From: a bacterium
GTDB taxonomy: Bacteria > Gemmatimonadota > Glassbacteria > GWA2-58-10
Length of the DNA stretch: 15,706 nucleotides
Direction of reading: 5' to 3'
NCBI GenBank assembly: GCA_021372515.1
Contig: JAJFUG010000092.1
Span: forward strand, 1-15,706
Every line of letters starts with the position of its first letter. The stretch's first letter is position 1. Below, piece by piece: positions 1-13,392 of the stretch. The position numbers and the translations under genes are program-made. The notes under the pieces were generated by a model. That model worked only from the letters and a program-made list of their open reading frames with translations, ran no database searches and was not told the origin of the DNA.

Positions 1-141
1 GAGATGGTGATGCCGGGCGACAACGTGGAGCTTTTGATCGAGTTGATCACGCCGATCGCGATGGAGAAAGAGCTTCGTTTCGCGATTCGTGAGGGCGGCC
101 GTACGGTGGGCGCCGGCGTGGTGACCGAGATTATTGAATAA
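1..141 (+). CDS. tuf: Elongation factor Tu, C-terminal end (partial, 5' end outside window)
   Basis: This is the last 46 codons plus a TAA stop of EF-Tu, the GTPase that delivers aminoacyl-tRNA to the ribosomal A site. The visible residues belong to the C-terminal beta-barrel (domain 3) and include MVMPGDN near the start and the closing [15 protein letters not shown], both hallmarks of bacterial EF-Tu. The catalytic G domain lies outside the window, so it cannot be checked. A second tuf gene begins at the other end of the window, so this genome has at least two copies. This one sits upstream of rpmG-trnW-secE-nusG, the position of tufB in E. coli. Hairpins at 150-195 and 223-250 probably separate it from rpmG. 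Confidence 0.97.
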   Translation, partial: EMVMPGDNVELLIELITPIAMEKELRFAIREGGRTVGAGVVTEIIE

Positions 142-149
142 GACGAGAT

Positions 150-195
150 TCGACACCCGGCCGTGACCTGCAGAGGGCTTGCGGCCGGGTGTCGG
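150..195 (+). terminator. Long hairpin just after tuf (possible terminator or 3'-end stabiliser)
   Basis: Bases 151-163 and 182-194 form a perfect 13-bp stem. Wobble pairs at 150/195, 164/181 and 165/180 and an A-U pair at 166/179 extend it to 17 bp around a 12-base loop. It starts 9 bases after the tuf stop codon. The bases after it (gttaaagactgg) are not T-rich, so as an intrinsic terminator it is weak alone. It could protect the tuf mRNA 3' end or act with the second hairpin at 223-250. Confidence 0.6.
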
Positions 196-222
196 TTAAA
201 GACTGGAAAATGGAGTCCTAAA

Positions 223-260
223 AAAGAGGGGGTAGAGCGCCCGCCTCTTTGTATTGTTTG
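223..260 (+). terminator. Probable intrinsic terminator after tuf
   Basis: Bases 223-229 (aaagagg) pair with 244-250 (cctcttt). A G-G mismatch follows, then two G-C pairs (231-232 with 241-242) around an 8-base loop. The next bases, gtattgtttg, are T-rich, and A residues precede the stem. This is the better terminator candidate of the two in the tuf-rpmG gap. It would separate tuf from the rpmG-trnW-secE-nusG unit. Confidence 0.6.
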
Positions 261-298
261 TAACTGGTTTGAATTTAATGAGATACGGCGTAGTCAGC

Positions 299-339
299 CG
301 GGTTTTCATCGATCCGGCGCACGGTCGGATCAAAACCTG
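299..339 (+). promoter_or_regulatory. Leader stem-loop directly upstream of rpmG
   Basis: Bases 299-306 pair with 332-339 (8 bp, one G-U). A 4-base bulge (catc, 307-310) on the 5' side is followed by a 6-bp stem, 311-316 with 326-331, and a 9-base loop. The structure ends next to the purine stretch AAAGGT (340-345) that probably serves as the rpmG ribosome binding site. No T tract follows, so it does not look like a terminator. It may be an autoregulatory r-protein leader or an mRNA-stability element. I know of no described family that matches it. Confidence 0.5.
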
Positions 340-352
340 AAAGGTCAGCTCA

Positions 353-502
353 ATGCGGGTCAAGATCACTCTGGCGTGTCAGACATGTGGCAGACGCAAT
401 TACAATCTGACCAAGGAAAAGAAAACGCACCCTGAGCGCATGGAAGTCAGAAAGCACTGCCCTTTCTGTAACGTGCACACCTCTCACAAAGAGACGCGTT
501 AG
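353..502 (+). CDS. rpmG: 50S ribosomal protein L33
   Basis: This 49-residue basic protein is a small component of the large ribosomal subunit near the E site. It opens [17 protein letters not shown] and ends HTSHKETR. Two CxxC pairs (C9/C12 and C36/C39) mark the zinc-binding C+ form of L33. Its length is normal for the family. The ATG at 353 follows a modest AAAGGT site with 7 bases between. The next gene is tRNA-Trp, 26 bases downstream, then secE. rpmG-trnW-secE-nusG is a common bacterial order, so these are probably co-transcribed. Longer open frames that overlap this gene in other phases are spurious. Confidence 0.95.
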   Translation: MRVKITLACQTCGRRNYNLTKEKKTHPERMEVRKHCPFCNVHTSHKETR

Positions 503-528
503 CACCCATAGTCTCAGGACAAGCACGC

Positions 529-604
529 AGGCCAGTAGCTCTAACGGTAGAGCGCCGGTCTCCAAAACCGGATGTTGGGGGTTCGAATCCCTCCTGGCCT
601 GCCA
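529..604 (+). tRNA. trnW: tRNA-Trp (anticodon CCA), 3' CCA encoded
   Basis: The cloverleaf folds completely. The acceptor stem is AGGCCAG (529-535) with CTGGCCT (594-600), the discriminator is G601 and CCA is encoded at 602-604. The anticodon stem CCGGT/ACCGG encloses the loop CTCCAAA, with anticodon CCA at 562-564. The T arm has the usual GGTTCGAATCC. G73 is the tRNA-Trp discriminator typical of bacteria. It lies between rpmG and secE, so it is probably cut from a transcript shared with mRNA. The 36 bases to secE contain no gene. Confidence 0.97.
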
Positions 605-640
605 GTAATTTTGAAATCAAACCGAAGATCGGGATTTCAA

Positions 641-862
641 ATGACGAATCAGGCGGAAAAGACAGTCGAAGGGCAGAGTCTCCTGGAGCGGGGCATACAG
701 TTCCTGAAAGAGGTCCGCGCGGAGGTGGCCAAGGTGACCTGGCCCGGCAGCACCGAGGTCAAGGGTGCAACCGTGGTGGTGATAGTGGTCTGTGTCATCG
801 TGGCTTTCATAATCTGGGGGATAGACAAGCTCATCAGCCTGGGCATGGACGCGATATTCTAA
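641..862 (+). CDS. secE: Preprotein translocase subunit SecE
   Basis: This 73-residue protein is the short, single-span form of SecE, which clamps the SecY channel in the inner membrane. An amphipathic N-terminal region holds the conserved EVAKVTWP motif (about residues 28-35). One hydrophobic segment follows, about residues 43-64 (valine- and isoleucine-rich), and then a short tail. The ATG at 641 was chosen because the upstream in-frame start at 572 lies inside the tRNA gene. The ribosome binding site before 641 is weak. nusG begins 84 bases downstream, and secE-nusG is a near-universal bacterial pair. The gap holds a 7-bp hairpin (890-896 with 907-913) without a T tract. Confidence 0.96.
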   Translation: MTNQAEKTVEGQSLLERGIQFLKEVRAEVAKVTWPGSTEVKGATVVVIVVCVIVAFIIWGIDKLISLGMDAIF

Positions 863-946
863 GAGCGAGCTGACAGGACGCGCTCCGTGGACCGGCGCTG
901 GCAAGAGCCGGTCGAAGTTGGGAATTCAGCCCTGGAAAATAAACTG

Positions 947-1495
947 ATGGAAGAATGCAAGTGGTATGTTCTTCAGGTGTACAGCGGCCATGAGAACAAG
1001 GTCAAGAGCCGCATCGAGAGCCTGATCGTCAATCCGGGCGAGGACAATGTCCAGGCCCAGATCGACGAGGTAATGGTGCCCATGGAAGAGGTCACCGAGC
1101 TGAAGAACGGCAAGAAAGTGAAAGTGCTGCGTAAGCTGTATCCGGGCTATGTCCTGGTCAAGATGCTGCCGACCGAGGAGACGCTGCACGTGCTGGGAAA
1201 CACCCAGGGCATCATCAAGTTCGCAGGCGGCGGAGTGAAGCCGCATCCGCTGCGTGAGAAGGAAGTCAACAAGATCATGCGGCGTGAGGAGAAAGTGGCC
1301 GGCGGGCCGATGGTGGGTGAGGATATCCCCTACAAGATCGGCGATTTCGTGGAGGTGATCGACGGGCCGTTCACGCAGTTCAACGGCCGGGTCGAGGAAG
1401 TCTACCCGGAAAAAGGCAAAGTCAAGGTAGTGGTCAGCCTGTTCGGCCGTCCCACTTCGCTGGAATTGGATTACCTGCAGTTGAAACCGTTATAA
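947..1495 (+). CDS. nusG: Transcription termination/antitermination factor NusG
   Basis: This 182-residue protein binds RNA polymerase across the clamp, modulates pausing and Rho termination, and can contact ribosomal S10. The NGN domain covers about residues 5-115, opening KWYVLQVYSGHE and containing LYPGYVLVKM (64-73) and the NTQGIIKF loop. The KOW domain is at about 128-182, with GDFVEVIDGPF and FNGRVEEV. Its length is typical. I chose the ATG at 947 because the family usually begins a few residues before WYV. An in-frame GTG at 887 would add 20 residues with no homology. The ribosome binding site (TGGAAA) is weak. rplK follows after 27 bases, so the two are probably on one transcript. Confidence 0.96.
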   Translation: MEECKWYVLQVYSGHENKVKSRIESLIVNPGEDNVQAQIDEVMVPMEEVTELKNGKKVKVLRKLYPGYVLVKMLPTEETLHVLGNTQGIIKFAGGGVKPHPLREKEVNKIMRREEKVAGGPMVGEDIPYKIGDFVEVIDGPFTQFNGRVEEVYPEKGKVKVVVSLFGRPTSLELDYLQLKPL

Positions 1496-1522
1496 GATGC
1501 TTTATTCTTTCAGGAGATAAAG

Positions 1523-1948
1523 GTGGCTAAGAAGGTAACAGGATTCGTCAAGCTGCAGGTTCCCGGCGGTCAGGCCAATCCGGCGCCCCCGGTGGGACCG
1601 GCCCTGGGCCAGCACGGTGTGGCGATCATGGAGTTCTGCAAGCAGTTCAACGCGCGCACGCAGGACCAGATCGGCACGATCATCCCGGTGGAGATCACGG
1701 TCTATCAGGACCGTTCTTTCACCTTCATCACCAAGACTCCTCCGGCCCCGGTTCTGATTAAGAAAGCCGCCGGACTGGCCAAGGCCAGCGGCGAGCCGAA
1801 CAAGACCAAGATGGGGAAGATTACCGAGAAGCAGGTTGAGGAAATCGCGCGCCTGAAAATGCCCGACCTTAACGCCAAGTCGGTCGAGACCGCCATGAGC
1901 ATGATCCGCGGCACGGCGCGGTCGATGGGGATCGAAATAGTCGGTTAA
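1523..1948 (+). CDS. rplK: 50S ribosomal protein L11 (GTG start)
   Basis: This 141-residue protein forms the base of the ribosomal stalk with 23S rRNA, at the GTPase-associated centre where EF-G, EF-Tu and release factors act. The proline-rich signature [15 protein letters not shown] is near residues 19-33. It is followed by [10 protein letters not shown] and, near the end, [16 protein letters not shown]. The start is GTG, preceded by AGGAGA (1512-1517) with 5 bases between. The next residues [11 protein letters not shown] align with the normal L11 N-terminus. The 27-base nusG-rplK gap leaves little room for a separate promoter or a long L1-binding leader of the E. coli type. Confidence 0.97.
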   Translation: MAKKVTGFVKLQVPGGQANPAPPVGPALGQHGVAIMEFCKQFNARTQDQIGTIIPVEITVYQDRSFTFITKTPPAPVLIKKAAGLAKASGEPNKTKMGKITEKQVEEIARLKMPDLNAKSVETAMSMIRGTARSMGIEIVG

Positions 1949-1969
1949 TCCATAAATCGGTAGGTTATT

Positions 1970-2662
1970 ATGCCCAAAAGAGGAAAGAAGTACGAAACAG
2001 CCACCGCCTTGGTGGACCGCCAGGCGCGCTACACGATCGATGTAGCGGTGGATATGCTGAAAAAGGCGCATTACGCCACGTTCGACGAGACCGTGGAAAC
2101 CGCCTACCGTCTGGGTGTCGACCCCCGTCACGCCGACCAGGTGGTCCGCGGCACGGTGGTGCTGCCCCACGGCGTCGGCAAGACCCTGCGCGTGCTGGTG
2201 ATCGCCCAGGGCGACAAGGTTTCCGAGGCCCAGGAAGCCGGGGCGGATTTTGTCGGCGGCAAGGAATTTGTCGACAAGATCGCCGAGGGTTGGCTGGATT
2301 TCGACACGGTCATCACCACCCCGGACATGATGGGTCAGGTGGGTAAGCTGGGGCGTATCCTGGGTCCCCGCGGCCTGATGCCCAATCCCAAGAGCGGCAC
2401 GGTCACTTTCGAAATCAGCCGGGCGGTGCGCGAGGCCAAGGCCGGTAAGATCGAGTTCCGTGTGGACAAGACGGGCAATGTGCATGCCCCGATCGGCAAG
2501 CTGAGTTTCGAAGCCACCAAGCTGGTGGAGAACTTCTCCGCCCTGATGGATGCGATAAACCGCGCCAAGCCGTCGGCCGCCAAGGGCACCTACATCCGTA
2601 ACATCACGGTCACCAGCACCATGGGGCCGGGAGTGAAACTGGACCTTAACCTCTATCGGTGA
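1970..2662 (+). CDS. rplA: 50S ribosomal protein L1
   Basis: This 230-residue protein is the mobile L1 arm that helps deacylated tRNA leave the E site. In many bacteria it also represses its own operon by binding mRNA. The L1 signature [18 protein letters not shown] lies near residues 128-145, in the middle of the two-domain fold. Length is standard (about 230). The ATG at 1970 follows GGTAGG with 5 bases between, and the gene begins 21 bases after rplK. I could not pick out a convincing L1-binding mRNA mimic in the short gaps on either side of rplK, so any autoregulation must use another site. Confidence 0.97.
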   Translation: MPKRGKKYETATALVDRQARYTIDVAVDMLKKAHYATFDETVETAYRLGVDPRHADQVVRGTVVLPHGVGKTLRVLVIAQGDKVSEAQEAGADFVGGKEFVDKIAEGWLDFDTVITTPDMMGQVGKLGRILGPRGLMPNPKSGTVTFEISRAVREAKAGKIEFRVDKTGNVHAPIGKLSFEATKLVENFSALMDAINRAKPSAAKGTYIRNITVTSTMGPGVKLDLNLYR

Positions 2663-2716
2663 AGCCGGTCTTGAATCTGCTTCCGGCGCCCCGGCAGTCG
2701 AGGGAGTCTGAAAGTC

Positions 2717-3250
2717 ATGCTCAGGAAAGAGAAGGAAAAGGTAGTCGAGGATCTCAGGCAGAAATTGGCTTCCTCCGGAAGCTTCATTCTGACTGATTTC
2801 AGCGGCATCAACGTCAAAGACATGACGGAGCTGAGGAAAACTTTCCGCGCGGCGCAGATCGAGTGCCTCGTGGCGAAGAACACCCTGATCCGCCGTGCCG
2901 TCAAGGACACGCCCTTCGAGACGGGCCTGGACAAGTTCCTCAACGGCCCTACTGCGATCATAATTTCGCAGGACGAGGGAGTTGGTGCGGCCAAGATCGT
3001 GCGCAAGTACGCCGATGAGAGCCAGAAACTCCAGATCAAGGCCGGCGTGATGAGTGAGCGCGTGATCGACAGCGCTCAGGTGAAGGAAATCGCCTCTCTG
3101 CCGTCCAAGGAAGTGCTCCTGGCCAGGCTGCTCGGGACACTCAACCAGCCGGTCACCGGGTTCGTGTATGTACTCAACGACATGATCGGGCGGGCAGTGC
3201 GCGTCCTCGACCAGGTCCGTCAGGCTAAAGAGGCGCAGCCCAGCGAATAA
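2717..3250 (+). CDS. rplJ: 50S ribosomal protein L10
   Basis: This 177-residue protein anchors L12 dimers to the ribosome. The N-terminal rRNA-binding domain includes LTDFSGINVKDMTELRKTFR and the VAKNTLIRRA motif (about residues 53-62). The C-terminal helix that carries L12 dimers is at about residues 130-177. Length is in the normal range (165-180). A GGGAG ribosome binding site precedes the ATG at 2717. The 54-base gap after rplA is GC-rich, with a small possible GCCGG/CCGGC hairpin, but is too short for the long L10 leader known in other groups. rplL follows after 45 bases. Confidence 0.96.
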   Translation: MLRKEKEKVVEDLRQKLASSGSFILTDFSGINVKDMTELRKTFRAAQIECLVAKNTLIRRAVKDTPFETGLDKFLNGPTAIIISQDEGVGAAKIVRKYADESQKLQIKAGVMSERVIDSAQVKEIASLPSKEVLLARLLGTLNQPVTGFVYVLNDMIGRAVRVLDQVRQAKEAQPSE

Positions 3251-3295
3251 AGTCACACTTTAACGTAAAACTCCATATCCGGGAGGAAAGGCAGT

Positions 3296-3685
3296 ATGGC
3301 TACGGCAACGATGAACAAAGAAGAGATCATCACGGCTATCGAGGGCATGACCGTCCTCGAGCTGAACGAGTTGGTCAAGGCGCTTGAGGAGAAGTTTGGT
3401 GTGTCGGCCGCCGCGCCGATGATGTCCGCCGCTCCGGTCGCCGCTGCTGCGGCTGCCCCGGTCGCCGAAGAGAAGACCGAGTTCGATGTGGTGCTTACCG
3501 GTGTGGGCGACAAGAAGATCCAGGTGATCAAGGTCGTGCGCGAGCTGACCAGCCTGGGCCTGAAGGAAGCCAAGGACGTGGTGGACAACCCCGGCAAGCC
3601 GATCAAGGAGGCCGTCTCCAAGGAAGAGGCCCAGGCGATGAAGGCCAAGCTGGAAGAGGCCGGCGCCACTGTGGAACTGAAGTAA
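3296..3685 (+). CDS. rplL: 50S ribosomal protein L7/L12
   Basis: This 129-residue acidic protein is the multi-copy stalk protein that recruits and stimulates translational GTPases. Residues 1-36 form the dimerising helical domain that binds L10. Residues about 37-58 are the alanine- and proline-rich hinge. Residues about 60-129 form the globular factor-binding domain, with [19 protein letters not shown] and [12 protein letters not shown] strong GGAGG site (3282-3286) precedes the ATG by 9 bases, as expected for a protein made in several copies per ribosome. A second in-frame ATG five codons in (3311) is a less likely start. A 436-base gap separates it from rpoB. Confidence 0.97.
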   Translation: MATATMNKEEIITAIEGMTVLELNELVKALEEKFGVSAAAPMMSAAPVAAAAAAPVAEEKTEFDVVLTGVGDKKIQVIKVVRELTSLGLKEAKDVVDNPGKPIKEAVSKEEAQAMKAKLEEAGATVELK

Positions 3686-4121
3686 GGCTGTTATCCGAGT
3701 ATCATTATTCCACTCTTATCCCGTCGTGGAATGAGCAAGCCGTGACCCGTGGCGCCGCCCGCTGAGACGGCGCTGTCGTGGTCTCAACGGCACGGAGGGA
3801 CGACCGGACAACACCGACTGTTTCCCTGATTTTTCGGGCCGGAATCATCTGTGGCCCGGGAATAATGATACCAGATGAAGGGGGGGACCTTGAGCTCGAT
3901 CGGACTCGCCGCCGGGAATTCTGTGAGGAAGCCCGGACGCATGTCCGCCGGCGCGGATGCAGTCAGTGCAACCGCGGCAGTACGGTCGCAAGCCAAGGAT
4001 ACCCCTTTCATTTTGGGCGGCAAAGAATAAAGCGGATCTCGAGGGACGCTCCGCCGGGAGCGCCCCTCGAAGCGGTCCGCTTTATTTAACATTGCCAAAA
4101 GCAAAGGAGAATGGTTTATTC
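3686..4121 (+). other. Long rplL-rpoB intergenic region
   Basis: These 436 bases contain no gene I can support. They hold several stem-loops: 3705-3713 with 3726-3734 (9 bp, one G-U), 3763-3768 with 3781-3786, 3835-3840 with 3853-3858 (CGGGCC/GGCCCG), 3939-3960 (8 bp with a 2-base bulge), and the long element at 4025-4087. No convincing consensus promoter is visible, so rpoBC may be read through from rplL with attenuation or processing here. In E. coli the same gap carries an attenuator and an RNase III site. By analogy the region could lower rpoBC output relative to the r-protein genes. Confidence 0.6.
4025..4087 (+). promoter_or_regulatory. Long composite stem-loop upstream of rpoB (attenuator or RNase III site candidate)
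   Basis: Bases 4026-4036 and 4076-4086 form a perfect 11-bp outer stem (AATAAAGCGGA with TCCGCTTTATT), extended by a G-U pair at 4025/4087. After an asymmetric internal loop, 4039-4045 pairs with 4064-4070 (7 bp). One mismatch follows, then 4047-4052 pairs with 4057-4062 (6 bp) around a GCCG tetraloop. In total there are 25 base pairs. The outer strand ends in TTTATTT, so it could act as an intrinsic terminator or attenuator. The helix is also long enough for double-strand cleavage. It ends about 17 bases before the rpoB ribosome binding site. Confidence 0.65.
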
Positions 4122-7928
<3,807 letters not shown>

Positions 7929-7984
7929 GGAGACTTAGAAGCTCCCCCCGGCCTGAGGCTGAAAGACGGCGGGATTGACTGGAG

Positions 7985-8011
7985 CGGGCGGCGTTGTGAC
8001 AGGGCCGCCCG
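7985..8011 (+). repeat. GC-rich hairpin in the rpoB-rpoC gap
   Basis: Bases 7985-7992 (CGGGCGGC) and 8004-8011 (GCCGCCCG) form a perfect 8-bp stem with an 11-base loop. No T tract follows, so it is not a standard terminator. A second small palindrome lies close by at 8020-8034 (ACGGTC, GAC loop, GACCGT). Together they occupy much of the 149-base gap. They could be pause, processing or stability elements between the two polymerase genes. Confidence 0.45.
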
Positions 8012-8058
8012 GCATATTCACGGTCGACGACCGTTGACTCCATACAATCGACAACATT

Positions 8059-8074
8059 AACCCTGACGAGGGTT
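8059..8074 (+). promoter_or_regulatory. Hairpin that includes the rpoC ribosome binding site
   Basis: AACCCT (8059-8064) can pair with AGGGTT (8069-8074) around a GACG loop. The GAGGG ribosome binding site of rpoC (8068-8072) lies at the loop edge and in the 3' strand, 5 bases before the ATG at 8078. The stem is short (6 bp), so it would modulate translation rather than shut it off. No ligand or protein partner can be inferred. Confidence 0.4.
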
Positions 8075-8077
8075 GCC

Positions 8078-12181
<4,104 letters not shown>

Positions 12182-12206
12182 GAGTGAGAAATATTGTATA
12201 AAAACT

Positions 12207-12254
12207 GCCCGCCGCGGCGAGAGGAGTCAGGACAGACGGATCGCTGCGGCGGGC
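12207..12254 (+). terminator. First hairpin after rpoC
   Basis: Bases 12207-12215 (GCCCGCCGC) pair perfectly with 12246-12254. One G-U pair and four more pairs (12217-12220 with 12241-12244) give a 14-bp stem with a 20-base loop. An A-rich run precedes it, and the following TTAGACTCTTCT is only partly T-rich. It could be a weak terminator or a 3'-end stabiliser for the rpoBC mRNA. Confidence 0.55.
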
Positions 12255-12281
12255 TTAGACTCTTCTGGCTCAGGCTCGTAG

Positions 12282-12336
12282 AAAACCCCGGGGTCGCTCG
12301 ACCGTGAGCGCCCGGTGTTTTAAGTATTAGTTTTTT
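12282..12336 (+). terminator. Intrinsic terminator of the rpoBC unit
   Basis: AAAAC (12282-12286) pairs with GTTTT (12317-12321). After a C-T mismatch, CCGGG (12288-12292) pairs with CCCGG (12311-12315). After a 2-base bulge, CGCTC (12295-12299) pairs with GAGCG (12306-12310) around a 6-base loop. The 3' side runs into TTTTAAGTATTAGTTTTTT. With the T run it is the most convincing intrinsic terminator in the window. It lies just before the TTGACA promoter, so rpoBC and the str operon look transcriptionally separate. Confidence 0.78.
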
Positions 12337-12337
12337 A

Positions 12338-12366
12338 TTGACAAGCACTAATAGTGACCCTATTTT
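12338..12366 (+). promoter_or_regulatory. Promoter of the rpsL-rpsG-fusA-tuf operon
   Basis: A perfect -35 box TTGACA (12338-12343) is followed, after the optimal 17 bases, by TATTTT (12361-12366, 4 of 6 matches to TATAAT). TTTAAT at 12365-12370 matches better but is 21 bases from the -35. It lies after a terminator and 50-60 bases before rpsL, which predicts a short leader of roughly 20 bases. Housekeeping sigma recognition is inferred from the consensus match. Confidence 0.75.
12346..12356. promoter_or_regulatory. Palindrome in the promoter spacer (operator-like)
   Basis: CACTA (12346-12350) and TAGTG (12352-12356) form a perfect 5+1+5 inverted repeat inside the spacer between the -35 and -10 boxes of the str promoter. 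A dimeric DNA-binding protein bound here would overlap polymerase. A palindrome this short can occur by chance, and no regulator gene is nearby to support it. Confidence 0.3.
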
Positions 12367-12383
12367 TAATAATCCATTTTTTC

Positions 12384-12408
12384 GGGAGGAATGCTTGCCA
12401 TCGATTAA
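12384..12408 (+). promoter_or_regulatory. rpsL ribosome binding site with overlapping mini-ORF
   Basis: GGGAGGA (12384-12390) is a strong ribosome binding site. The rpsL TTG start at 12395 is 5 bases after GGAGG. An out-of-frame ATG at 12391 lies only 1 base after GGAGG and would encode MLAID before a TAA at 12406-12408. Its spacing is too short for efficient initiation, so rpsL should win, but the two starts overlap and could compete. Confidence 0.5.
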
Positions 12409-12769
12409 CCAGTTAGTCCGTCACGGCCGGAAGGTGGTCAAGCAGAAGACCTCCTCGCCGGCGCTGACCGCGTGCCCGCAGCGCAGGGGGGTCTGCACGC
12501 GTGTCTACACCACTACGCCCAAGAAGCCGAACTCGGCTTTGCGTAAGGTGGCCAGGGTCCGTCTGACCAACGGCTATGAGGTAACCTCGTACATACCGGG
12601 CGAGGGGCACAATCTTCAGGAACACTCGATTGTGCTCATCCGCGGCGGTCGCGTTAAGGACCTGCCGGGTGTGCGCTATCATATCATCCGTGGCACTCTG
12701 GATGCCAGCGGCGTCACTGACCGCAAGAAAAGTCGGTCAAAGTATGGCGCTAAAAAGCCCAAATCCTAA
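12395..12769 (+). CDS. rpsL: 30S ribosomal protein S12 (TTG start)
   Basis: This 124-residue protein shapes the decoding centre and is the streptomycin target. The start is TTG at 12395, because the resulting MPSINQLVR matches the near-invariant S12 N-terminus and gives exactly the usual length. The nearby ATG (12391) is out of frame. Conserved parts are [26 protein letters not shown] (lysines 43-44) and [14 protein letters not shown] (D89, P91). These positions have the ordinary streptomycin-sensitive identities. An in-frame TTG at 12338 is the -35 box itself and cannot be the start. It is the first gene of the str operon, with rpsG 14 bases downstream. Confidence 0.94.
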   Translation: MPSINQLVRHGRKVVKQKTSSPALTACPQRRGVCTRVYTTTPKKPNSALRKVARVRLTNGYEVTSYIPGEGHNLQEHSIVLIRGGRVKDLPGVRYHIIRGTLDASGVTDRKKSRSKYGAKKPKS

Positions 12770-12783
12770 GACAGAACCGGACT

Positions 12784-13254
12784 ATGTCGAGAAGAAGAGT
12801 CGCACTTAAAAGAGAAGTTTTGCCCGATCCGCGCTATCAGAGCACGCTGGTGAGCAAGTTCATCAACTGCCTGATGCTGGATGGCAAACGGAGCAAGGCC
12901 GAATCGATCCTGTACAAGGCGATGGCTTTGCTGGAAGAGAAAGTCGGACAGCCGGGCCTGAACGTGTTCAAGCAGGCGGTCAACAATGCCAAGCCCGCGC
13001 TCGAGGTTAAGAGTCGTCGTGTGGGTGGCGCCACCTACCAGGTGCCGGTCGAGGTCCGCCCGGACCGTCGTACCGCCCTGGCTTTGCGCTGGCTGATCGG
13101 GTTCGCCCGCGAACGCAACGAGAAGACCATGGATGAGCGCCTGGCTGCCGAGCTGTTGTCCTGCTACCGCAATGAGGGCAGCACGGTAAAGAAAAAGGAA
13201 GACACTCATCGCATGGCGGAAGCCAACCGGGCGTTCGCGCATTACCGCTGGTAG
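12784..13254 (+). CDS. rpsG: 30S ribosomal protein S7
   Basis: This 156-residue protein binds the 3' domain of 16S rRNA, starts assembly of the 30S head and lines the E-site tRNA path. The N-terminus [18 protein letters not shown] and internal [32 protein letters not shown] and [10 protein letters not shown] are typical. Length equals the standard short form. The 14 bases before the ATG contain no recognisable Shine-Dalgarno sequence, so translation is probably coupled to rpsL, as is known for S7 in E. coli. A 152-base gap with two hairpins separates it from fusA. Confidence 0.97.
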   Translation: MSRRRVALKREVLPDPRYQSTLVSKFINCLMLDGKRSKAESILYKAMALLEEKVGQPGLNVFKQAVNNAKPALEVKSRRVGGATYQVPVEVRPDRRTALALRWLIGFARERNEKTMDERLAAELLSCYRNEGSTVKKKEDTHRMAEANRAFAHYRW

Positions 13255-13305
13255 TGCCGCGCGCGGAGCTTGCTCTCTGCGTAAATGAATGAGATGTACC
13301 GAACG

Positions 13306-13335
13306 AGCCGCTCTTGTGGTTTGTAGGGAGCGGCT
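13306..13335 (+). repeat. Hairpin in the rpsG-fusA gap
   Basis: AGCCGCTC (13306-13313) and GAGCGGCT (13328-13335) form a perfect 8-bp stem with a 14-base loop. The following TTGTCTACGATTT is moderately T-rich. It may be a weak attenuator or processing site between rpsG and fusA. Confidence 0.45.
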
Positions 13336-13359
13336 TTGTCTACGATTTCCGGATTTTGA

Positions 13360-13392
13360 AAATTGCCGGATTGGCGGCAGTTTGTTCCTTTT
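13360..13392 (+). terminator. Terminator-like attenuator just before fusA
   Basis: AAATTGCCG (13360-13368) pairs with CGGCAGTTT (13375-13383), giving 9 bp with one U-G pair and a 6-base loop GATTGG. The next bases, gttccttttgg, are T-rich. It ends about 15 bases before the fusA start. Since fusA and tuf lie downstream in the same operon, partial termination or a pause is more likely than full termination. Confidence 0.5.

Noticed and set aside
252-279. Possible promoter upstream of rpmG with -10 TTTAAT (274-279)
   Set aside because: The -10 is plausible, but no -35 sits at a suitable distance (TTGTTT at 254-259 leaves only 14 bases), and the T-rich stretch belongs to the tuf terminator. A promoter here is likely on position grounds, but I cannot place it.
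1481-1508. Possible promoter TTGAAA...TATTCT between nusG and rplK
   Set aside because: The start of transcription would fall in or after the rplK ribosome binding site at 1512-1517, removing it. The -10 match is also weak.
1502-3256. 584-codon antisense open frame opposite rplK-rplA-rplJ
   Set aside because: It is a shadow of three genes that happen to share one codon phase, and it spans their gaps by chance.
3778-4089. Possible 103-codon gene in the rplL-rpoB gap
   Set aside because: It starts at GTG without a ribosome binding site, runs through the long stem-loop, is rich in arginine as expected from GC-rich non-coding DNA, and resembles no family. An internal ATG at 3866 also lacks a site.
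3957-4121. N-terminal extension of RpoB to base 3957
   Set aside because: The extension passes through the hairpin and has no RpoB similarity. The ATG at 4122 gives the normal N-terminus and has AAGGAG upstream.
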